Origin: Lachnospiraceae bacterium
GTDB taxonomy: Bacteria; Bacillota; Clostridia; Lachnospirales; Lachnospiraceae
Direction of reading: 5' to 3'
Length of the DNA stretch: 17,097 nt
Assembly (NCBI GenBank): GCA_017613225.1
Contig: JAGAEH010000130.1
Coordinates: 1 to 17,097, forward strand
This document shows, in pieces, positions 1-6,146 of this stretch; the first letter of the stretch is position 1, and each line of letters opens with the position of its first letter. The notes under the pieces are model-generated. The model saw nothing but the letters and a program-made list of their open reading frames with translations. It did not search any database and had not been told where the DNA came from. The translations under genes and the position numbers were made by a program.

Positions 1-1029
1 ATCAAGGAGCTGAAGGCCAACTACAACCGGAAGGCCCGCGGCCTGGTGATCGAGGCCCAGCTGGACAAGGGCAAGGGCCCCGTGGCCACCGTCCTGGTGC
101 AGAAGGGCACCCTGAAGGTGGGAGAGAACATCGCCTGCGGCTCCTGCTTCGGCAAGATCCGCGCCATGATGGACGAATACGGACGCCGCGTGAAAGTGGC
201 GACCCCCAGCACTCCCGTGGAGATCCTGGGCCTGAACGACGTGCCGGATGCCGGCGAAGTCTTTGTGGCGCTGGATTCCGAAAAGGACGCCAGGGCCTAT
301 GCCGAAGTCTTCATCGCCGAGGGCAAGAAGAAACTGCTGGACGACACCAAGACCAGGCTTTCCCTGGACGACCTGTTCGACCAGATCAAGGAAGGCAATC
401 TAAAGCAGCTGGAGCTGATCGTCAAGGCCGACGTGCAGGGCTCCGTGGAAGCGGTCAAGCAGAGCCTGGTGAAGCTTTCCAACGACGAAGTGGTGGTGAA
501 GGTGATCCACGACGGCGCCGGCAACATCACCGAGTCCGACGTATCCCTGGCAGCCGCTTCCAACGCCATCATCATCGGCTTCAACGTGAAGGTGGATCCG
601 CTGGCCAAGTCCACTGCGGACAGGGAAAAGGTGGACATCCGCCTGTACAAGGTCATCTACCAGGCCATCGAGGACGTGGAAGCCGCCATGAAGGGCATGC
701 TGGATCCCGTCTACGAGGAGAGGATCATCGGCCACGCCGTGGTGCGTCAGATCTTCAAGGCCTCTGCCATCGGCAGCATCGCCGGTTCCTTCATCCTGGA
801 CGGCGTGATCACCCGCGGCTGCAAGTGCCGCATCTTCCGGAAGGACGAGCGCACCGGCAAGGACAACCAGATCTTTGACGGCCAGCTGGCCAGCCTGAAG
901 CGCTTCAAGGACGACGTGAAGGAAGTCCGGGAAGGCTACGAATGCGGACTGGTGTTTGAAAAGTTCAACGACCTTCTGGAGGAAGATACCATCGAGGCCT
1001 ATGAGATGGTCGAGGTGAGCAGGGCATGA
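1..1029 (+). CDS. infB: Translation initiation factor IF-2, C-terminal part (5' end outside window)
   Basis: IF2 is the GTPase that delivers initiator fMet-tRNA to the 30S subunit and promotes 50S joining. The frame is open from base 1 and gives 342 residues, so the N-terminal region and G domain lie upstream of the window. Seen here: the beta-barrel domain II (KGKGPVATVLVQKGTLKVG), domain III around residues 117-200 (KEGNLKQLELIVKADVQGS, HDGAGNITESDVSLA), and the fMet-tRNA-binding domain IV near residues 240-340 (IGSIAGSFILDG). A Ser occupies residue 263 of the partial protein, in the IAG(C/S) segment where many IF2 proteins have Cys; this may be a clade feature. The stop overlaps the rbfA start (ATGA at 1026-1029), indicating translational coupling. 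Identification is secure from domain order and operon context. Confidence 0.97.
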   Translation: MKELKANYNRKARGLVIEAQLDKGKGPVATVLVQKGTLKVGENIACGSCFGKIRAMMDEYGRRVKVATPSTPVEILGLNDVPDAGEVFVALDSEKDARAYAEVFIAEGKKKLLDDTKTRLSLDDLFDQIKEGNLKQLELIVKADVQGSVEAVKQSLVKLSNDEVVVKVIHDGAGNITESDVSLAAASNAIIIGFNVKVDPLAKSTADREKVDIRLYKVIYQAIEDVEAAMKGMLDPVYEERIIGHAVVRQIFKASAIGSIAGSFILDGVITRGCKCRIFRKDERTGKDNQIFDGQLASLKRFKDDVKEVREGYECGLVFEKFNDLLEEDTIEAYEMVEVSRA

Positions 1030-1493
1030 GAAAGAACAGCATCAAAAACAACCGCGTGAGCATGGAAGTGCAGCGGGAGCTGTCCCAGATCATCCGCAGT
1101 GAAGTGAAGGACCCCCGCATTCCCCCGCTGCTCTCCGTGACCAACGTGTATGTGGCGCCGGATCTGAAGACCTGCCGCGCCTACATCAGCGTGCTGGGCA
1201 GCCGGGAGGAGCTGGATGAGGCCATGGAGGGCCTTAAGAAAGCCGCGGGATTCATCCGCCGCCGCCTGGCCCAGAACATGAACATGCGCAATACGCCGGA
1301 GATCCGCTTCATCGCGGACAACTCCATCGAATACGGCGTGACCATGATCAGGACCATCGAGGAGCAGATCGAGGAGGATGAGCGCCGCCGCAAAGAGGCT
1401 GACGAGGCCCTGGGCCTGGAAGGATCCGCGGAGGACAGCGCCGAAGAGGCGGAAGGATCCCCCAAAGAAGGGGAGGAGCCGGATGAGGACTGA
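1026..1493 (+). CDS. rbfA: 30S ribosome-binding factor RbfA
   Basis: RbfA is a small KH-fold protein that binds the 30S subunit and assists late 16S rRNA 5' processing and cold adaptation. The 155-residue product starts with the family-typical basic N-terminus (RKNSIKNNRVSMEVQREL), then KDPRIPPLLSVTNVYVAPDL, and ends its conserved core with NTPEIRFIADNSIEYG. The core stops near residue 120. The remaining ~35 residues form a Glu/Asp-rich tail (EEDERRRKEAD ... EEPDED) that is longer than in the usual ~120-residue RbfA and is probably disordered. The start ATG overlaps the infB stop by 4 bases, with GAGGTG about 9 bases upstream inside infB. Its 3' end overlaps the next gene by 11 bases. Confidence 0.96.
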   Translation: MRKNSIKNNRVSMEVQRELSQIIRSEVKDPRIPPLLSVTNVYVAPDLKTCRAYISVLGSREELDEAMEGLKKAAGFIRRRLAQNMNMRNTPEIRFIADNSIEYGVTMIRTIEEQIEEDERRRKEADEALGLEGSAEDSAEEAEGSPKEGEEPDED

Positions 1494-2427
1494 GCTTGCC
1501 GCGCGGTTTTCCAAGGCCAAAAGGATCGCGCTGATCGGGCACGTCCGCCCGGACGGGGACGCCATCGGCGCCTGCCTGGGGCTGAAGCGCTACCTGGAGG
1601 ACAACTATCCCGGGATCACCGCGGACGTCTGGCTGGAACCCTTTGCAGGCAAGTTTTCCTTCCTGTGCGGAGCCGGCGCCGTAAGGCACGATACCGGCGC
1701 GGAGGAGCACTATGATCTGGCCGTCTGTCTCGACTGTTCCGAACCGGAGCGGATGGGAGAGGCTGCCAGGTATTTTCATGAAGCGGACCATACCGTCTGC
1801 ATCGACCACCACATGACCAACGTCGGCTTCGGCGAAGTCTGCCTGGTGGACAGAGACGCCAGCTCCACCTGCGAGTTTTTATGCGGACTGCTGGACATGG
1901 AACTCATCGGCACGGCCTGTGCCGAGTGCTTCTACACCGGCATCGTCCATGACACGGGCGTCTTCAAGCATACCAACACCACAAGAAAGACCATGGAGAC
2001 GGCGGGAATGCTGATCGAAAAGGGCGTGGTGCCGGAGCATATCATCAACGACAGTTTTTACAAAAAGACTTTCGTGCAGAACAAGATGCTGGGACTGGCG
2101 CTGGATGCCGCAGAGCTCCACATGGAGGGAAGGCTCATCGCCGCGGTCCTGACCGGAGAGGACGCCGCCCGCCACGGCGCGGCGGCAAAGGCCCTGGACG
2201 GCATCATCGACCAGCTGCACGTAACGGACGGCGTGGAGGTCTCCGTGCTGCTGTACGAGCTGGAACCCGGCCTGTGGAAGGCCAGCATGCGGGCTCACGG
2301 CGAGGCCGACGTGGCCCGGGTGGCCATGGGGTTCGGCGGCGGCGGCCACGTCAAGGCGGCGGGCTTTGAGTCCCGGCTGCCGGCGCAGGAGATCCTGCGA
2401 AAGATCATCGAGGCATTGGAAGGCTGA
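1483..2427 (+). CDS. nrnA: DHH/DHHA1 phosphoesterase, NrnA-like (nanoRNase / pAp phosphatase)
   Basis: Members of this family degrade 2-5 nt nanoRNAs and dephosphorylate 3'-phosphoadenosine 5'-phosphate using Mn2+. The 314-residue product has the DHH metal-binding motifs in order: HVRPDGDAIG (H20, D24, D26), CLDCSE (D84), the eponymous DHH at 108-110 and HDTG (D157). The C-terminal DHHA1 substrate-binding motif is GGGGHVKAAG at 285-294. I chose ATG 1483 rather than the longer in-frame opening at 1378: GGGGAGGAG lies just upstream at 1470-1478, and homology begins right after 1483. The gene overlaps rbfA by 11 bases and ends 3 bases before truB. This is its normal position in Firmicutes, next to PNPase-linked RNA decay genes. 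The exact substrate (RNA versus pAp) is inferred from the family; the symbol is by similarity. Confidence 0.9.
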   Translation: MRTELAARFSKAKRIALIGHVRPDGDAIGACLGLKRYLEDNYPGITADVWLEPFAGKFSFLCGAGAVRHDTGAEEHYDLAVCLDCSEPERMGEAARYFHEADHTVCIDHHMTNVGFGEVCLVDRDASSTCEFLCGLLDMELIGTACAECFYTGIVHDTGVFKHTNTTRKTMETAGMLIEKGVVPEHIINDSFYKKTFVQNKMLGLALDAAELHMEGRLIAAVLTGEDAARHGAAAKALDGIIDQLHVTDGVEVSVLLYELEPGLWKASMRAHGEADVARVAMGFGGGGHVKAAGFESRLPAQEILRKIIEALEG

Positions 2428-2430
2428 CCA

Positions 2431-3318
2431 GTGGACGGCGTACTGATCATCGACAAGGAAAAAGGCTATACCTCCAACGACGTGGTGGCGAAGCTGCGGG
2501 GGATCCTGCGGCAGAGGAAGATCGGCCACGCGGGCACCCTGGATCCGGACGCCACCGGCGTCCTGGTCGTCCTTTTAGGGCGGGCCACCAAGCTTTCCGG
2601 CCTGATGATGAGCGGGCAGAAATGCTACCGCGCCGGCCTGAGGCTGGGGATCACCACCGATACCCAGGACACCGGAGGCACCGTTCTTTCGGAGCGGGAA
2701 CCGGAGACGGATCCCGAAAAGATCCGGGAGGCGATCCTGTCTTTTCAGGGAGAGTACGACCAGATCCCGCCCATGTACTCCGCTCTCAAGGTGAACGGCA
2801 GAAAGCTCTACCAGTACGCCAGAAGCGGACAGGAGGTCCTTCGGGAAGCCCGGAAGGTGACCATCGAAAGCATCGCCATCGAGGCCATCGATCCGCCCTT
2901 TGCCAGCTTTACGGTGGAGTGTTCCAAGGGGACCTATGTTCGGACCCTCTGCCACGACATCGGCCAACGGCTGGGCTGCGGCGCGGCCATGGAAAGCCTC
3001 TGCCGGGTGCGCAGCGGCAGCTTCACCCTGGAAGACTCGGTGAAGATCGGCGAGGTGAGGGAACTGTTTGAGGCGGGAAGGCTGGAGGAAAAGCTGATCG
3101 GCCTGGACAGGATCCTGGAAGAATATCCCGTCTTTGTGTGTGACGAAGCGCACGAAAAGGCCCTGTTAAACGGCAACCGCCTTGCTCCGGCATGGGGCAG
3201 CGGAACGGTCCCGCCAAAGGTCCCGGCGGTCGTAAAGGACAGCCGCGGCAATATCAGGGCGCTGTACAGACTGAAAGAAGAGGACGACATGCTGCATCCG
3301 GACGTGATGCTGCTGTAG
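2431..3318 (+). CDS. truB: tRNA pseudouridine(55) synthase TruB
   Basis: TruB converts U55 in the T-loop of nearly all tRNAs to pseudouridine and also acts as a tRNA-folding chaperone. The 295-residue protein opens with GVLIIDKEKGYTSNDVV and carries the catalytic motif GHAGTLDPDATGVL, with the nucleophilic Asp at residue 38. Further family motifs are IPPMYSALKVNGRKLYQYAR and CSKGTYVRTLCHDIG. The last ~65 residues form the short TruB C-terminal / PUA-like region. Translation starts at GTG 2431, only 3 bases after the preceding stop, with GGAAGG at 2418-2423 as the ribosome-binding site. A 3-base gap separates it from ribF, so it sits tightly inside the operon. Confidence 0.97.
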   Translation: MDGVLIIDKEKGYTSNDVVAKLRGILRQRKIGHAGTLDPDATGVLVVLLGRATKLSGLMMSGQKCYRAGLRLGITTDTQDTGGTVLSEREPETDPEKIREAILSFQGEYDQIPPMYSALKVNGRKLYQYARSGQEVLREARKVTIESIAIEAIDPPFASFTVECSKGTYVRTLCHDIGQRLGCGAAMESLCRVRSGSFTLEDSVKIGEVRELFEAGRLEEKLIGLDRILEEYPVFVCDEAHEKALLNGNRLAPAWGSGTVPPKVPAVVKDSRGNIRALYRLKEEDDMLHPDVMLL

Positions 3319-3321
3319 GAT

Positions 3322-4251
3322 ATGGAGATCATCAGTAACATCGAGACAAAGCTGGCGGCGAAGACCGTCATCACCATCGGCAAGTTCGACGGGTTTCACC
3401 GGGGCCATACGGAACTTTTCCACGTGGCGAAAAAGGCGGTGAAGCCGGGAGAAAAGATCCTGGTGTTCACCTTTCTGATGCCTCAGGAGGGCAGCGGCTT
3501 CCGCAGCCTGCTGACCCGGGAGGAGAAGATCTACGCGGCCAGAAAGCTGGGGGCGGAGATCTATCTGGAGTGCCCCTTTACCGAGGACGTCCGCCGCATG
3601 GAGGCCATGGACTTCCTGCGGGACGTGCTGCTGGAAAAGCTGAACATGCGCCACATCGTGGCGGGCACCGACTGCAGTTTCGGCTACAGGGGCGCGGGCA
3701 ACGCGGACCTTCTGCTGGAGCAGGCGGAGGGGCTGGGCTACAAGGCCTCCGTGGTGGACAAGGTCCGCTACAAAGGCGAGACCATCAGCAGCACGCGGAT
3801 CCGCGCCGCCATCGAGGAGGGGAAGATCCAGGAGGCCAACGAGATGCTGGGCTTTGCCTATCCCCTGTCCGGCACCGTGATGCACGGCCACCGCAACGGC
3901 CACATGATCGGCTTTCCCACCATCAACCTGGCCATCCCCGGAAACAAGATCGTGCCCAAATACGGCGTCTACGTCTCCCGGGTAAACGTGGGAGGAAAGG
4001 CCTTTTACGGCATGAGCAACGTGGGAGTAAAGCCCACGGTCTCCGGCAATGAGCAGCCCAATATCGAGACCCATCTGTTCGGAACGGAAGAGGACTTTTA
4101 CGGCTGCCAGGCCACGGTGGAACTGCTGGATTTCCTGAGGGAAGAGAAGCGCTTTCCGACCCTGGCGCATCTGTCCAATCAACTGCGCCTGGACAAGGGT
4201 TATGCTCTTGACAGGGTCGCGAGGCATTGCTACAATGTAACAAGTTTGTAA
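3322..4251 (+). CDS. ribF: Bifunctional riboflavin kinase / FAD synthetase RibF
   Basis: RibF phosphorylates riboflavin to FMN and adenylylates FMN to FAD. The 309-residue length is standard for the two-domain enzyme. The N-terminal nucleotidyltransferase half has GKFDGFHRGH (HxGH at residues 26-29), FGYRGAG and ISSTRIR (155-161). The C-terminal riboflavin kinase half has GFPTINL (from residue 197), YGVYVSRV, SNVGVKPTVSG and NIETHLFG, where E249 is the likely catalytic Glu. It starts 3 bases after truB and closes the infB-truB-ribF cluster. Its last ~15 codons also contain a strong promoter for the next gene (4208-4236), so selection on this stretch is not purely for RibF. Confidence 0.96.
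   Translation: MEIISNIETKLAAKTVITIGKFDGFHRGHTELFHVAKKAVKPGEKILVFTFLMPQEGSGFRSLLTREEKIYAARKLGAEIYLECPFTEDVRRMEAMDFLRDVLLEKLNMRHIVAGTDCSFGYRGAGNADLLLEQAEGLGYKASVVDKVRYKGETISSTRIRAAIEEGKIQEANEMLGFAYPLSGTVMHGHRNGHMIGFPTINLAIPGNKIVPKYGVYVSRVNVGGKAFYGMSNVGVKPTVSGNEQPNIETHLFGTEEDFYGCQATVELLDFLREEKRFPTLAHLSNQLRLDKGYALDRVARHCYNVTSL
4208..4236 (+). promoter_or_regulatory. Sigma-A-type promoter inside the 3' end of ribF, driving the NlpC/P60 gene
   Basis: A perfect -35 box TTGACA (4208-4213) is followed by exactly 17 bases and then TACAAT (4231-4236). TGC immediately precedes the -10, giving an extended -10 (TGnTACAAT). A start of transcription near 4243 would place the NlpC/P60 ribosome-binding site (4258-4265) on a very short leader. 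The whole element lies within coding sequence of ribF. Confidence 0.85.
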
Positions 4252-4267
4252 CAAAATGGGAGAAGTG

Positions 4268-5542
4268 ATGATCCGAAGATCATTTAATACTATATTAGCT
4301 GTCATATTGATCGGCGCATTCCTGCTGCAGACCGCTTTCGCGGAGACCACTGCGGCGGATGTGACTTTTGCGGAGACCGCCTCGGAGACAGACTCCGAAA
4401 CGGCGGCGGAGACTGCTGCGGAAACAGTCCCGGCGGAGACCGGCGGGGAACAGCCCTCCATGGAATTTACCATTCCCCATGAGACCACGGAGCCGGAGAC
4501 GGATGAAAACGGACAGCCCGTGACCACGGAGGAGCCCGAGACCCAGGCGCCCAAGCCTGTGCGGGAGCCCGCCATCATCATGGACGAGGGCATGCTGATC
4601 GCCGGCGTGGCCATCCTGTTCAACCGCAACGACCTGCTCTCCCGGATCGAGCCCTACCAGACGGACGCGGAAGCAGACTGGGATCTGCGCGAATCCGCGC
4701 TGGAAGGATATCAGAACTTCGGCATCTCTCAGGTGGGCACCTACCTGAACGTCCGCGACAAGGCCAGCACCGACGGAAACGTGATCGGCAAGATGACCAA
4801 CAACAACGCCTGCGACATCCTGGAGACCTCCTCCGACGGCCAGTGGTACAAGATCAAGTCCGGATCGGTGACGGGCTACGTGTCGGCGGACTACATCCTG
4901 ACCGGCACCGAAGCCAGGGATCTGGGCAAAGCCGAGGCCACCCAGCAGGTCGTCATCAAGACCACCACCCTGAACGTCCGCTCGGAACCCACCGAGGAGT
5001 CCTCCATCTGGACCCAGGTCAGCGGCAACGAGCGCTATGACTACGTCAAATTCGTAGGCAACTGGATCGAGATTGAACTGGACAGCTCCACGGGCTTCGT
5101 GTCCAAGGAGTACGTCGAGGTGGGCTTCGGCCTGCGCACCGCCGTCAAGTACACGCCGCCGAAGGAAGAGCGGCAGGCGACCCTGCGGGACCGCATCGTC
5201 AGTTACGCGATGCAGTATCTGGGCGGACGCTACGTGTGGGGCGGCACGAGCCTTACCAAGGGCGTGGACTGCTCCGGCTTCACCATGAGGATCTACCAGC
5301 ACTTCGGCATCTACCTGTCCCATTATTCGGGCTCCCAGGCCTATGAGGGCAAGAAGATCTCCCGTTCTGAACTGAAGAAGGGCGACCTGATCTTCTACGC
5401 CAAGAACGGCACCATCAACCACGTCGCCATGTACATCGGCGACGGCATGGTGATCCACGCCAGGAGCACCCGCCGGGGCATCTGCATCACGGACATGTAC
5501 TACAGAACGCCGGTGCGGTACGTCCGCTTCATCAACGAGTGA
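4268..5542 (+). CDS. Secreted NlpC/P60 peptidoglycan endopeptidase with two SH3b domains
   Basis: This is probably a cell-wall hydrolase that cuts stem-peptide bonds of peptidoglycan outside the cell. The 424-residue precursor has a signal peptide (basic MIRRSF, hydrophobic core, likely cleavage after QTAFA at 25). A Thr/Glu-rich low-complexity stretch follows at ~26-100 with repeated ET/AET units. Then come two SH3b wall-binding domains (~153-214 with TYLNVRDKAS, and ~225-286 with TTLNVRSEPT) and the NlpC/P60 domain (~307-424). Catalytic residues are visible: DCSGF with Cys335, NHVAMYI with His385, and His397 as third polar residue. I chose ATG 4268 over 4256 because GGGAG at 4258-4262 is correctly spaced for it. 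It has its own promoter in ribF and a hairpin terminator after it, so it is a separate unit inside a translation cluster. Confidence 0.93.
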   Translation: MIRRSFNTILAVILIGAFLLQTAFAETTAADVTFAETASETDSETAAETAAETVPAETGGEQPSMEFTIPHETTEPETDENGQPVTTEEPETQAPKPVREPAIIMDEGMLIAGVAILFNRNDLLSRIEPYQTDAEADWDLRESALEGYQNFGISQVGTYLNVRDKASTDGNVIGKMTNNNACDILETSSDGQWYKIKSGSVTGYVSADYILTGTEARDLGKAEATQQVVIKTTTLNVRSEPTEESSIWTQVSGNERYDYVKFVGNWIEIELDSSTGFVSKEYVEVGFGLRTAVKYTPPKEERQATLRDRIVSYAMQYLGGRYVWGGTSLTKGVDCSGFTMRIYQHFGIYLSHYSGSQAYEGKKISRSELKKGDLIFYAKNGTINHVAMYIGDGMVIHARSTRRGICITDMYYRTPVRYVRFINE

Positions 5543-5563
5543 CCGGCAGGCTGCCGATGGAAC

Positions 5564-5590
5564 GATCCGGGCCGGATGCCCGGGTCATTT
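5564..5590 (+). terminator. Probable terminator after the NlpC/P60 gene
   Basis: GATCCGGGC (5564-5572) pairs with GCCCGGGTC (5578-5586), a 9-bp stem with one G-U pair and the loop CGGAT. It is followed by ATTTCATG, a weak T-tract of only three T. The hairpin sits between the NlpC/P60 stop and the rpsO promoter, which fits termination, but the poor T-run lowers confidence. Confidence 0.6.
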
Positions 5591-5604
5591 CATGCAAATG
5601 ATGG

Positions 5605-5633
5605 TTTACAACCGCGGCAACTTGTGCTATAGT
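5605..5633 (+). promoter_or_regulatory. Promoter of the rpsO-pnp unit
   Basis: TTTACA (5605-5610), a 17-base spacer, and TATAGT (5628-5633) with a TGC extended -10 directly before it. Transcription would begin near 5640, leaving a ~78-base leader before rpsO. No convincing separate promoter is visible in front of pnp, so this one probably serves both genes. Confidence 0.82.
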
Positions 5634-5648
5634 CTTTTAGGCATTTCG

Positions 5649-5692
5649 CCCTGGCTTAGGCTACGGAGTCTCCGACCTGGTCCAGGTCAGGG
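5649..5692 (+). promoter_or_regulatory. Structured rpsO leader, candidate S15 autoregulatory element
   Basis: Three short helices can form together. CCCTG (5649-5653) pairs with CAGGG (5688-5692) as a closing helix. Inside it are hairpins CGGA-GTC-TCCG (5664-5674) and ACCTG-GTC-CAGGT (5675-5687), both capped by the same GTC triloop. This makes a compact three-way-junction-like fold just ahead of the ribosome-binding site AGGAGG (5705-5710). Ribosomal protein S15 recognises a three-way junction in 16S rRNA and autoregulates through leader mimics in several bacteria. Its binding here is inference. Confidence 0.5.
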
Positions 5693-5717
5693 TCAGTAAA
5701 CAACAGGAGGATAAAAA

Positions 5718-5984
5718 ATGATTAGCAAAGAGAAGAAGGCTGCCATCATTGCTGAGTATGGCCGCACACCGAACGACACCGGATCTCCCGAGGTTCAGAT
5801 CGCGATCCTGACCGAGCGCATCAGAGAGCTGACCGAGCATCTGCAGACCAACAAGAAGGACCATCATTCCAGAAGAGGTCTTTTAAAGATGGTCGGACAG
5901 AGACGCGGCATGCTGGACTACCTGAAGGAAAAGGATATCGAAGGCTATCGTAAGCTGATCGAGCGTCTGGGCATCCGTAAGTAA
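5718..5984 (+). CDS. rpsO: 30S ribosomal protein S15
   Basis: S15 is a primary binder of the central domain of 16S rRNA and forms bridge B4 with the 50S subunit. The 88-residue product has the standard length and motifs: TPNDTGSPEVQIAILTERI, LTEHLQTNKKDHHSRRGLL and MVGQRRGMLDYL, ending in LGIRK. It starts at ATG 5718 with AGGAGG at 5705-5710, a strong site befitting a ribosomal protein. It has its own promoter and structured leader, and is followed by pnp as in most bacteria. Confidence 0.98.
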   Translation: MISKEKKAAIIAEYGRTPNDTGSPEVQIAILTERIRELTEHLQTNKKDHHSRRGLLKMVGQRRGMLDYLKEKDIEGYRKLIERLGIRK

Positions 5985-5990
5985 CGACAA

Positions 5991-6024
5991 GTACGATGGG
6001 GTGGAGCGATCCACCCTATCGTAT
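5991..6024 (+). promoter_or_regulatory. Very stable rpsO-pnp intergenic hairpin with GCGA tetraloop
   Basis: TACGATGGGGTGGA (5992-6005) pairs with TCCACCCTATCGTA (6010-6023) over 14 bp with one G-U pair. An additional G-U at 5991/6024 could close it. The loop is GCGA, a stable GNRA tetraloop. No T-run follows (GTAAAACTGG), so it is unlikely to be a normal intrinsic terminator. It more likely protects the rpsO 3' end or serves as a processing site in the rpsO-pnp transcript. Confidence 0.8.
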
Positions 6025-6046
6025 CGTAAAACTGGCACTGAAATCA

Positions 6047-6143
6047 GGGGAGGCAGTTCGAGACCACTGAAAAGCGCACCGCGCGCGGCGGGTTTCTCAG
6101 TTGTTTCGAATCCTCCCCGGCATGACAATTGAATAGGAGGATT
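6047..6143 (+). promoter_or_regulatory. pnp leader: long interrupted hairpin whose 3' arm can alternatively mask the pnp RBS
   Basis: Conformation A is a long rod: GGGGAGG (6047-6053) with CCTCCCC (6112-6118), TTCGAGAC (6057-6064) with GTTTCGAA (6103-6110), ACTGA (6066-6070) with TCAGT (6097-6101), and AAA (6071-6073) with TTT (6093-6095). It is capped by the GC palindrome CCGCGCGCGG (6079-6088). Conformation B: part of the 3' arm, AATCCTCC (6109-6116), is perfectly complementary over 8 bases to GGAGGATT (6136-6143), which contains the pnp Shine-Dalgarno. The two folds are mutually exclusive. This suggests translation control of PNPase; the mechanism is inference. Confidence 0.65.
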
Positions 6144-6146
6144 AGA

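Noticed and set aside
3166..4629. A 487-codon - strand frame across truB, ribF and the NlpC/P60 gene
   Set aside because: It crosses three well-supported + strand genes and shows no family features; shadow frame.
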